Assembly: GCA_034008185.1 (NCBI GenBank)
Contig: CM067082.1
Span: forward strand, 129,209,988-129,273,987
Origin: Gorsachius magnificus
Lineage: Eukaryota > Chordata > Aves > Pelecaniformes > Ardeidae
Length of the DNA: 64,000 bases
Direction: 5' to 3'
This document shows, in pieces, positions 39,551 through 47,130 of this stretch. Numbering within the stretch: the first letter of the stretch is position 1; each line of letters begins with the position of its first letter. Position numbers and translations under genes: made by a program. The notes beneath the pieces are model-generated. The model did no database searches and was not told where the DNA came from. It was given only the letters and a program-made list of their open reading frames with translations.

Positions 39551-40161
39551 TGTCCTGGTTTCAGCTGGGATAGAGTTAATTTTCTTCACAGAAGCTAGCA
39601 TAGTGCTGTGCTTTGGATTTAGTGCTAGAAGAATGTTGATAACACGCTGATGTTTTTAGTTGTTGCCAAGCAGTGCTCAGACTGCTCAAGGACTTTTTGA
39701 GCTTCTCCTGCTCGGCCAGGTGCATAACAAGCTGGGAGTACAGCACAGCTAGGACCCAAACTGTCCAAAGAGCTATTCCATACCATATAACGTCATGCTC
39801 GGGGGGGGTTAGTCGGTCGGGTCGGTCGGGTCGGTCGGTCGGTCACGGGCAGAGTGGTTGCAGCTTGGGCTGTGTGATCACGGCTCGGGGGGAGTGATCG
39901 CTGCTCGGGACGGGCTGGGCATCGGTCAGCAGGTGGTGAGCAATTGCATTGTGCATCACTTGTTTTATATATTCTGTATATTTTCTTACCATTATTATTA
40001 TTATTGTTATTCTTCTCTCTTATTAAACTGTCTCTATCTCAACCCACGGGTCTTACTTTTTTTTTCTTTTCTCTGATTCTCTCCCCCATCCCACTGAGGG
40101 AGGGGGGGAGTGAGAGAGTGGCTGCGTGGTGCTTAGTTGCCAGCCGGGTTAAACCACGACA
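39551..40161 (+). repeat. ERV LTR, inverted copy
   Basis: A 611-bp LTR, TGTCCTGG...CCACGACA, on the plus strand, opposite to the internal genes. The U3 side abuts non-viral sequence (ATAAATCATT) without a polypurine tract, as at a true integration edge. The U5 side is followed by GTCCTATTT and then directly by the end of the gag-proximal ORF. It contains a GTCGG-type minisatellite (39812-39843), a TTA microsatellite (about 39992-40010), and ATTAAA (poly-A signal variant) near 40023. By eye it differs from the 41107-41714 LTR at about six bases plus a microsatellite length change, and the first ~345 bp look identical. Confidence 0.95.
39790..39850 (+). repeat. GTCGG minisatellite within LTR U3
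   Basis: After CATGCTCGGGGGGG come repeats of GGTCGG and GGTC up to GGTCACGGG. The same array stands in the other LTR (41415-41480, reverse complement). It occupies the place where the related partial LTR at 31757 has a TATA box, so the array has apparently displaced the TATA element in this subfamily. Confidence 0.85.
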
Positions 40162-40988
40162 GTCCTATTTAGGTTTGCTCCCTGTTTCAGCTGCAATGCT
40201 GTTGCTGGGGTTTGCGTAGCTACAGTGCAGGTTGCAGGGGTTGGAGTAGCAGCGGTGCCTGTCGCAGGGGTTGGAGTAGCAGTGGTGCCTGTGCCTACGG
40301 CTGGAGGAGCTATAGTGGGTGTCACTGGGGTTGGAGTAGCTGCAGTGCCTGTGTCCACAGTTCGGGTAGCTACAGTGGGTGTTGCAGGGGTTGGAGTAGC
40401 AGCGGTGCCTGTCGCAGGGGTTGCAGTAGCAGCAGTGCCTATGTCCACAGTTGGAGTAGCTACAGGGGGTGTCACTGAGGCTGGAGTAGCCGCAGGGCCT
40501 GTTGCAGGAGTCGATCTTTGGATGGTATATAATTTACATAGGAGTCTAACCCTGAGTAAAAGCTGAACTATATTCAGGAGACCTAGCAATAGGGCCATGC
40601 TAGTTGGAACATCCCAAGGATATTCAACATTCTCAAGAACTGTTGTAATTAGCTCAGAGAAGAAGGGGAAGATGGAGTAAGGTGACTCCCCCACAGGCTG
40701 GCTCTCCGAGGATAAAAAGTAAAATATGTAATTATTCATAATTCCCAATAGATGGTTCCCAAAATACAGAGGTGACAGCAATACTGAGTACAAATATGAG
40801 CTTAATGTGATGACCAATATTTTTATCATAGCATAAGCCAGTATTATACAATACAGCAGGACAGTAACTTTAATCCACTTGCGAAAAGTGATAGCCAGCA
40901 GCACAGGGAGTGCACACAGAAGGTAAGGCGCTACATAAAAGAACGCTGTGAACAAGGACAGCAACTCTGAGAGCAAATAAAACAACAT
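40149..40988 (-). CDS. ERV gag-proximal ORF with membrane helices and Ala/Thr/Pro repeats
   Basis: A 279-codon open frame that starts about 90 bases after the primer binding site, the place where a retroviral leader gives way to gag. Residues 1-~100 hold three or four strongly hydrophobic segments (for example FYVAPYLLCALPVLLAI and VTVLLYCIILAYAMI). A further hydrophobic stretch follows near 130-150. Then come about ten 10-residue units of the type ATPTPATGTA or ATPTVDTGTA. The last residues lie inside the inverted LTR, so the natural C-terminus is lost. The frame is probably the N-terminal part of the gag precursor, cut off from the rest at 46412-45306; alternatively it is a separate leader protein. 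Multi-pass hydrophobic sequence is unusual for gag. Function unknown. Confidence 0.7.
   Translation of the reverse strand: MLFYLLSELLSLFTAFFYVAPYLLCALPVLLAITFRKWIKVTVLLYCIILAYAMIKILVITLSSYLYSVLLSPLYFGNHLLGIMNNYIFYFLSSESQPVGESPYSIFPFFSELITTVLENVEYPWDVPTSMALLLGLLNIVQLLLRVRLLCKLYTIQRSTPATGPAATPASVTPPVATPTVDIGTAATATPATGTAATPTPATPTVATRTVDTGTAATPTPVTPTIAPPAVGTGTTATPTPATGTAATPTPATCTVATQTPATALQLKQGANLNRTVVV
40219..40510 (-). repeat. 30-bp coding minisatellite
   Basis: About ten imperfect 30-bp units (plus-strand form GTTGCAGGGGTTGGAGTAGC followed by AGCGGTGCCT) encode the Ala/Thr/Pro-rich decapeptides of the ORF above. The unit is a multiple of three, so copy number can change without breaking the frame. 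Confidence 0.9.
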
Positions 40989-41079
40989 TGCGATCAGTGA
41001 CTATTAGACTAATATAACGAATGCTTATCACAAATTCGTTTTAAAAATGTTCAGATCTGTCGTTATCTCAACCCTTTGG

Positions 41080-41097
41080 GCCCCACGTTGGGTGCCA
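41080..41097 (-). other. Retroviral primer binding site
   Basis: The minus strand reads TGGCACCCAACGTGGGGC, nine bases after the LTR end. This differs at one base from the well-known lysine tRNA(1,2)-type site. A tRNA 3' end would prime minus-strand DNA here. The primer identity is inferred from the motif only. Confidence 0.85.
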
Positions 41098-41106
41098 AAA
41101 TAGGAC

Positions 41107-41714
41107 TGTTGTGGTTTAACCCGGCTGGCAACTAAGCACCACGCAGCCGCTCGCTCACTCCCCCCCTCCCTCAGTGGGATGGGGGAGAGAATCAGAGAAA
41201 AGAAAAAAAAAGTAAGACCCGTGGGTTGAGATAGAGACAGTTTAATAAGAGAGAATAATAATAATAATAATAATGGTAAGAAAATATACAGAATATATAA
41301 AACAAGTGATGCACAATGCAATTGCTCACCACCCGCTGACCGATGCCCAGCCCGTCCCGAGCAGCGATCACTCCCCCCGAGCCGCGATCACACAGCCCGA
41401 GCTGCAACCACTCTGCCCGTGACCGACCGACCGACCCGACCGACCCGACCGACTAACCCCCCCCGAGCATGACGTTATATGGTATGGAATAGCTCTTTGG
41501 ACAGTTTGGGTCCTAGCTGTGCTGTACTCCCAGCTTGTTATGCACCTGGCCGAGCAGGAGAAGCTCAAAAAGTCCTTGAGCAGTCTGAGCACTGCTTGGC
41601 AACAACTAAAAACATCAGCGTGTTATCAACATTCTTCTAGCACTAAATCCAAAGCACAGCACTATGCTAGCTTCTGTGAAGAAAATTAACTCTATCCCAG
41701 CTGAAACCAGGACA
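41107..41714 (-). repeat. ERV LTR in gene orientation, shared by pol and leader
   Basis: A 608-bp LTR reading on the minus strand (TGTCCTGG at 41714 to CCACAACA at 41107). A polypurine tract precedes it, so it is the 3' LTR of pol. A primer binding site follows it, so it is also the 5' LTR of the leader. One LTR in both roles is what a one-LTR circle or a tandem provirus gives. The last bases are CACAACA against CACGACA in the other copy, a CpG transition. Confidence 0.95.
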
Positions 41715-41728
41715 TTATCCACCCCTTA
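41715..41728 (-). other. Polypurine tract
   Basis: The minus strand reads AATAAGGGGTGGATAA immediately before TGTCCTGG of the LTR, the position where plus-strand DNA synthesis is primed. No such tract precedes the inverted LTR. Confidence 0.8.
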
Positions 41729-42120
41729 TTCTATACCATTTACGTCATGCTTAGGTCCTACCCTTACAATACATTCCAATTAATCACCACCATTTTCTCA
41801 TCTTTTTGGTACATACACAGATATCATTCCCTTAGTCTATAGGCCATCCCTCTGAAATGTCCATTGGGTTCATATAGTCCATGGTTTTGGGCTCCATCTG
41901 TCGTAACAGTCTTTCAGGGCAGGAGAGATGGGGTCTGGTGTTGGGTTGTTGCTTGCTGAAGTCAGTTCTGGTTCCATCCGCTGCACTTCCTCAGTTTCTT
42001 CAAAATTCATTCTTCATTAATCTGGGCGATTCCTACTGCTATACCATTGATAGGACATACAGCAATAGTAAAAATGATGACATACTATATTATACAGCAA
42101 TTAACATTATACAATTCAGT
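41729..42120 (-). other. ERV non-coding 3' region
   Basis: About 390 bases between the integrase stop and the polypurine tract. No open frame of note, so neither env nor dUTPase is present, in keeping with ERVL elements that lack env. Confidence 0.75.
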
Positions 42121-43158
42121 TCATTGGCTGTTTTCACCCAAAATCAAATCCCTTTGAGGTACACATCGGACTTCCCCATCCTTCCGCATCACCCACCAAG
42201 TAGAGCCAGGTCCTTGAGCAAAAGCAATCCCACGGATGGGTTTGCCTTTACCTGAGGCAGGAGAAACCCAGACTGTCTTCCCCAGCATATTTTTTACATG
42301 CACTACAGGGACTTTATCCCCTTCTACAGTACGTAAGAGGCTTGATTGGGCAGGGCCAGCTCGGTTGGCAGATCCTCTAGTGTTGACTAACCAGGTAGCT
42401 TTTGCTAAATGTGTATCCCAATGTTTGAATGTTCCACCACCCATTGCTTTCAGTGTAGTCTTTAACAGTCCATTGTATCGTTCAATTTTCCCAGAGGCTG
42501 GTGCATGATAGGGGATGTGATAGACCCACTCAATGCCATGCTCTTTGGCCCATTTGTCTATGAGGCTGTTTCGGAAATGAGTTCCGTTGTCTGACTCAAT
42601 TCTTTCTGGGGTGCCATGTCGCCACAGGACTTGTTTTTCAAGGCCTAGGATAGTGTTCCGGGCAGTGGCATGGGGCACGGGATATGTTTCCAGCCATCCA
42701 GTGGTCGCTTCCACCATGGTGAGCACATAGCGCTTGCCATGGCGGGTTTGTGGGAGTGTGATATAATCAATCTGCCAAGCCTCTCCGTATTTGTATTTCA
42801 GCCACCGTCCTCCATACCAGAGAGGCTTTAACCGCTTGGCTTGTTTGATCGCAGCACATGTTTCACATTCATGGATAACCTGTGCAATAGTGTCCATAGT
42901 TAAGTCCACCCCTCGATCACGAGCCCATCTGTATGTTGCATCTCTTCCTTGATGGCCTGAGGTGTCATGGGCCCACCGAGCTAGAAACAATTCACCCTTA
43001 TGTTGCCAGTCCAGATCTACCTGAGCCACTTCAATCTTAGCAGCCTGATCTGCCTGCTGGTTGTTTTGATGTTCTTCAGAGGCCCGACTCTTGGGTACAT
43101 GAGCATCTACGTGACGTACTTTTACAACCAAGCTCTCTACCCGGGCAGCAATATCTTG
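42121..43158 (-). CDS. ERV integrase, open to its natural stop
   Basis: The open frame runs from just after an in-frame TAG (43161-43159) to a TGA at 42123-42121. The zinc-binding HHCC part is seen as HDTSGHQGR followed by CETCAA. The catalytic triad is D in QIDYI, D in SDNGTH and E in KIERYNG. A C-terminal DNA-binding region follows (WVMRKDGEVRCVPQR). The enzyme inserts viral cDNA into host DNA. It would normally be released from the gag-pol precursor, from which it is now separated by the upstream stop. Confidence 0.93.
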   Translation of the reverse strand, partial: QDIAARVESLVVKVRHVDAHVPKSRASEEHQNNQQADQAAKIEVAQVDLDWQHKGELFLARWAHDTSGHQGRDATYRWARDRGVDLTMDTIAQVIHECETCAAIKQAKRLKPLWYGGRWLKYKYGEAWQIDYITLPQTRHGKRYVLTMVEATTGWLETYPVPHATARNTILGLEKQVLWRHGTPERIESDNGTHFRNSLIDKWAKEHGIEWVYHIPYHAPASGKIERYNGLLKTTLKAMGGGTFKHWDTHLAKATWLVNTRGSANRAGPAQSSLLRTVEGDKVPVVHVKNMLGKTVWVSPASGKGKPIRGIAFAQGPGSTWWVMRKDGEVRCVPQRDLILGENSQ

Positions 43159-43635
43159 CTACAGTGCGGCAGCCCAGATGGGTTTGCCCCTGCGCTGCCA
43201 GTTGTTCTGCTTCCATTGCTGCAACCACCCCCACAGGGCATTTGCCACCATCCATGAGTCAGTATAGAGATAGAGCACTGGCCATTTTTCTCTTTCAGCA
43301 ATATCTAAAGCCAGCTGGATGGCTTTCACCTCTGCAAACTGACTTGATTCACCTTCTCCTTCAGCAGTCTCTGCAACTTGTCTTGTAGGACTCCATACAG
43401 CAGCCTTCCACTTTCGATGCTTTCCCACAAGACGACAGGATCCATCAGTGAACAGGGCATATTGCTTCTCATTTTCTGGCAATTTATTGTACAGTGGGGC
43501 CTCTTCAGCACGCACCACCTCCTCCTCTGGTGATATTCCAAAATCTTTGCTTTCTGGCCAGTCTGTGATCACTTCCAAGATTCCTGGGCGACTGAGGTTT
43601 CGATTCGAGCCCGTTGTGTAATCAGTGCGACCCAC
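43159..43635 (-). pseudogene. ERV RNase H region, stop codon before integrase
   Basis: The frame carries RNase H motifs with the acidic residues of FTDGS, FAEVKAI and YTDSWM in order. It ends in TAG at 43161-43159, where the reading continues in frame into integrase; a TGG to TAG change is the simplest cause. It is joined to the RT frame upstream by a frameshift at about 43595-43615. Both lesions are polymerase-breaking and appear to be post-insertion decay. Confidence 0.88.
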
Positions 43636-45305
43636 TTACTCCACGTAGCATCAGTTGCATGATGTGTAGAGGGGACCTTCCCTTTGAACATCCAGCCCAA
43701 CACCGGCAGTCGGGGTGCCAGGAGGAGCTGTGCTTCAGTACCAACCACTTCTGAAGCAGCTCGAACCCCTTCATATGCTGCTAATATCTCTTTTTCAGTT
43801 GGAGTATAGTTGGCTTCAGATCCTCTGTATCCCCGACTCCAAAACCCTAGGGGTCGGCCTCGAGTCTCCCCTGGTGCTTTCTGCCAGAGCCTCCAGGTAG
43901 GGCCATTCTCTCCGGCTGTGGTGTAGAGCACATTCTTTACATCTTGCCCTGCCCGGACCGGCCCAAGGGCTACTGCATGCACTATCTTCCGTTTAATTTG
44001 TTCAAAGGCTTGTCGTTGTTCAGGGCCCCATTTGAAATCGTTCTTCTTCTGGGTCACTTGGTAGAGAGGGCTTACAACCTGGCTGTAATTTGGAATATGC
44101 ATTCTCCAAAAACCCACAACACCCAAGAAAGCTTGTGTTTCCTTCTTGCTAGTTGGTGGAGACATAGCTGTTATTTTGTTGATCACATCCATTGGAATCT
44201 GACGACGTCCATCTTGCCATTTGATTCCTAAAAACTGGATCTCCTGTGCAGGTCCTTTGACCTTACTTTGTTTTATGGCAAAACCGGCCTTCAGAAGGAT
44301 TTGGACTATTTTCTTCCCTTTCTCAAAAACTTCTTCTGCTGTATTGCCCCACACAATGATGTCATCAATGTATTGCAGGTGCTCTGGAGCCTTACCCTGT
44401 TCCAGTGCTGTCTGGATCAGTCCATGGCAAATGGTAGGGCTGTGTTTCCACCCCTGGGGCAGTCGATTCCAGGTATACTGGATGCCCCTCCAAGTGAAAG
44501 CAAACTGTGGCCTGCACTCTGCTGCCAAAGGGATTGAAAAGAAAGCATTTGCAATATCAATTGTGGCATACCACTTGGCTGCCTTTGACTCCAGTTCATA
44601 TTGAAGTTCTAACATGTCCGGCACGGCAGCACTCAGTGGTGGCGTCACTTCATTCAGGCCACGATAGTCTACTGTCAGTCTCCACTCTCCATCAGACTTT
44701 CTCACTGGCCATATGGGACTGTTAAAGGGTGAGTGAGTCTTGCTGATCACTCCTTGGCTCTCCAGTCGACAAATCAGCTTATGGATGGGAATCAAGGAGT
44801 CTCGGTTGGTGTGATATTGCCGCCTGTGCACTGTTGTGGTGGCAATCGGCACTTGTTGTTCTTCAACACTCAGCAACCCCACAACCGAAGGGTCCTTTGA
44901 GAGACCAGGCAAGGTAGACAGCTGCTTAGTTTCTTCTGCCTCCAATGCAGCTATACCAAAAGCCCACCGGTACCCTTTTGGGTCCTTGAAATACCCTCTC
45001 CTGAGGTAGTCTCTGCCCAGGATGCACGGAGCATCTGGGCCAGTCACAATGGGGTGCTTTTGCCACTCATTCCCAGTTAGGCTCACTTCGGCCTCCAATA
45101 CAGTCAGCTCTTGAGATCCCCCCGTCACTCCAGAAATACAAAGGGATTCTGCCCCTATATGGCTTGATGGCATTAGAGTACACTGTGCACCGGTGTCTAC
45201 TAGAGCTCTATACTTCTCTGGGTCTGACGTGCCAGGCCATCGAATCCACACAGTCCAGTAGACCCGGTTGTCCCTTTCCTCCACCTGGCTGGAGGCAGGG
45301 CCCCT
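43569..45305 (-). CDS. ERV protease-reverse transcriptase, in frame after gag UAG
   Basis: The frame follows the gag stop TAG (45308-45306) without a shift. Early on it has the retroviral aspartic protease motif VDTGAQ and the ILGRDYL flap-partner segment. RT motifs follow: WRLTVDYRGLN, LPQGWKHSP and the active site YIDD (Y-x-D-D), then FLGVVGFWRMHIP and a thumb/connection region with PLGFWS, typical of the class III (ERVL) type. The frame leaves the expected path near 43610, where a single-base indel moves the reading into the RNase H frame. There is no methionine start; synthesis must have been by read-through of the gag stop. Confidence 0.92.
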   Translation of the reverse strand, partial: RGPASSQVEERDNRVYWTVWIRWPGTSDPEKYRALVDTGAQCTLMPSSHIGAESLCISGVTGGSQELTVLEAEVSLTGNEWQKHPIVTGPDAPCILGRDYLRRGYFKDPKGYRWAFGIAALEAEETKQLSTLPGLSKDPSVVGLLSVEEQQVPIATTTVHRRQYHTNRDSLIPIHKLICRLESQGVISKTHSPFNSPIWPVRKSDGEWRLTVDYRGLNEVTPPLSAAVPDMLELQYELESKAAKWYATIDIANAFFSIPLAAECRPQFAFTWRGIQYTWNRLPQGWKHSPTICHGLIQTALEQGKAPEHLQYIDDIIVWGNTAEEVFEKGKKIVQILLKAGFAIKQSKVKGPAQEIQFLGIKWQDGRRQIPMDVINKITAMSPPTSKKETQAFLGVVGFWRMHIPNYSQVVSPLYQVTQKKNDFKWGPEQRQAFEQIKRKIVHAVALGPVRAGQDVKNVLYTTAGENGPTWRLWQKAPGETRGRPLGFWSRGYRGSEANYTPTEKEILAAYEGVRAASEVVGTEAQLLLAPRLPVLGWMFKGKVPSTHHATDATWSKWVALITQRARIETSVAQESWK

Positions 45306-45308
45306 CTA
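45278..45308 (-). promoter_or_regulatory. Candidate gag stop read-through signal
   Basis: Gag ends in AATTAG, and pro-pol continues in the same frame with no methionine. Nine bases after TAG (AGGGGCCCTG between) is a perfect 6-bp hairpin: CCTCCA at 45295-45290 and TGGAGG at 45283-45278, loop GCCAGG. A stop codon, short spacer and stable structure in one frame is the layout of UAG read-through in gammaretroviruses. Read-through is inferred, not shown. Confidence 0.55.
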
Positions 45309-46412
45309 ATTCTGATCACTGTTGCTCATGGTTTGTGTATATGAGTCAGAAGTTCCTTCATCACAATCAGAATTAAGATCAGCTGTTCTATTCTGTCTGA
45401 AAAAATGACAATCTACCCCGTCTCTGGAAATTGGAGCAACAAGTTTCTTGGAAGAGCCCCCTTTTGTGCTTGTTTTTCTTTGCAACTTGTGTACTCGTGC
45501 CTCTAGGGTCGAGGTAGGTTTTCCATCCCATTTCCTCATGTCCTCTCCATGGTCACGCAGGTAAAACCATAGAGTTCCCCGTGGTGTGTACCCTCGATAT
45601 TCCTTTCCTTGAGCAGAAGGGCGCTTACTTCTAATGGCTGAGATACTGGTCTGTACAGGAGAGGTGTAGGGTATACGCTTTTCAAGTCGTTCAACCTTTT
45701 GGGACAGTTTATCCACAGCAGAGACAAGGGAAGAAGAGATACTTTCTTCGTATTCCCGGAGCTGGCTAGCCATTTCATCCACTGTTGGTCCCCGTCCAGC
45801 TTCCCAGCTCATTATTGCCCATGTGTTGGCATATGATGTTGGTGCGCTCCGTAACAACTTCCGCCACATGGGTCGTGTGCACCGGACACTATCTGGATCT
45901 TTAGGCAACTGGTCATTGTCCAGGTCACTATAAATCACTTCCAGGACAGCCAATTCCCTCAGGTACTGGATGCTTTTCTCCACGGTGGTCCATTTGCCTG
46001 GGCGATGTATGACATCTTCCTTGAAGGGATATCTTTCCTTCATGGCTGACAGTAGTCACCTCCAGAGGCTGAGGACTTGTGTCCCTTTTCCAATCGCTTT
46101 GTCAATGCTGCCTTCCCTAGAAAGGGATCCCAGCTGTTTGGTTTCCTTACCCTCCAGTTCCAGGCTACTGGCCCCATTATCCCAGCATCGGAGCAACCAG
46201 GTGACAAGATGCTCTCCTGCACGACAGCTGAAATCTTTTCTCATATCTCGCAGCTCACCCAAGGATAGAGACCGTGTAGTTTCTGTCTCATTTATGAGCT
46301 CTTCCTCTTCCTCCTCCTTTTGTGATGGCCCTGATTCATCCTCCCTTTCTAAATGAGTTGACTTTCGCTTCCAAGATTTCTTCTTGTGTATAGGGGCAAC
46401 TGATACCGGCAC
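45306..46412 (-). pseudogene. ERV gag remainder, interrupted by one stop
   Basis: One minus-strand frame from the element edge (46412) to TAG at 45308-45306, broken by a TGA at 46058-46056. It begins with a basic KKKSWKRKS patch, then an acidic EEEEEE run. After the stop, a capsid-like region follows (YPFKEDV, RYTRPMW-like spacing as CTRPMWRK). Then come a heptad-like SAVDKLSQKVERLEKR and GYTPRGTLWFYLRDHGED, which recur in class III bird gag frames. No CCHC zinc knuckle is seen. The N-terminal portion is absent here and probably corresponds to the ORF at 40149-40988. Confidence 0.8.
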
Positions 46413-47130
46413 ATCATTGGAGAAAAAAAAGAATATACTGAGAAGCATATAAAACCCATGATGTATTTCCTAAAAATAAGTGCCCAAGACATGCCTAGTG
46501 GAAGTAACATATCCCTGATGGCCTTCCCTTAGAAGAGTAGAAGCAGACCACTCAAAGCCTCTGAATTTCTGCCACTTAGCCTTATGTCGGCGGCACAGAA
46601 GAAAGCAGACTGTTTCAATTTGAGGCGAGTTTTGCTCAGCAGCCCCACATAGCTACTGGCTATCTGTCTACCCTTTGGTCCCTCCCTGGTTATCCTGCAG
46701 CTGCTCCGGCAGCTGGTGTTCCCTGTGATCCAAATACATGGTGAAAAGTTCAATCACTCTACCAGAGAGCGAGCAGCATAACCTTCCAGGTTACCCTTGG
46801 CGGTTTCAGGTGTTTCTCTTATAAAAGAAACAGCAGTGATACTGTTATTTTCAATACTTTTAACTGCATGGTCAAATTGCTCTTTTAATTTGGAAAAAAT
46901 GGAAAAAATACTCTTCCCACTGTATACTGAACTGGTTAAAAGTATCTTGCAGCACTGCAACTATGCTCTTTTTTTTGTTCATCAACTCTGAAACAGATGA
47001 GAGAGACAAGTAATAGGGTTGCATTGCTCCAAAGAAAACACGCTGTAATTTTTGTGGGGTCATCCAATGACCTGGCAAATGTATCTGTGCGAGTTACTGA
47101 ATATGGCCAACTGCCAGCATTTTTGTCTTG
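46413..47130 (-). pseudogene. Broken coding-like sequence, possibly prominin-related
   Basis: Directly beyond the retroviral edge, three overlapping minus-strand frames (47078-46872, 46960-46754, 46753-46529) look coding-like and would need frame changes to join. Visible features are a helical, charged stretch (KLKEQFDHAVKSIENN), then ITAVSFIRETPE and GYAARSLVE. In spacing they recall the last extracellular segment of prominins, where coiled helices precede a Phe/Tyr-rich segment and a final membrane helix. That is a pattern-level resemblance, and conserved cysteines were not confirmed. If real, the lack of introns would suggest a retrocopy. Confidence 0.22.

Larger units (their letters stand above)
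39551..46412 (-). mobile_element. Rearranged (permuted) ERVL-type endogenous retrovirus
   Basis: Internal genes read on the minus strand. In minus-strand order: gag remainder (46412-45306), protease-RT (to 43569), RNase H, integrase (to 42121), polypurine tract, LTR (41714-41107), primer binding site (41097-41080), gag-proximal ORF (40988-40149), then a second LTR in opposite orientation (40161-39551). A normal provirus would have its leader and gag start before the gag remainder, with like-oriented LTRs at both ends. Here the leader part follows the 3' LTR, so the element is circularly permuted, with an inverted LTR at one end and no LTR at the other. ATCATT flanks both ends (39545-39550 and 46413-46418). 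RT, RNase H and integrase resemble class III (ERVL). No dUTPase or env was found. Confidence 0.9.

Noticed and set aside
39673..40076. Plus-strand frames with RSGRSGRS-type repeats
   Set aside because: They are readings of the LTR minisatellite and appear again in the other LTR; not genes.
39551..40161. Inverted LTR as an unrelated solo insertion next to a provirus
   Set aside because: It lacks a second target-site copy on its U5 side and is followed by the viral nine-base U5-PBS spacer and then viral ORF, so it is joined to viral DNA, not inserted into host DNA.
40212..40566. Plus-strand Val/Ala/Gly-rich frames of 88 and 113 codons
   Set aside because: Antisense of the 30-bp coding minisatellite in the minus-strand viral ORF.
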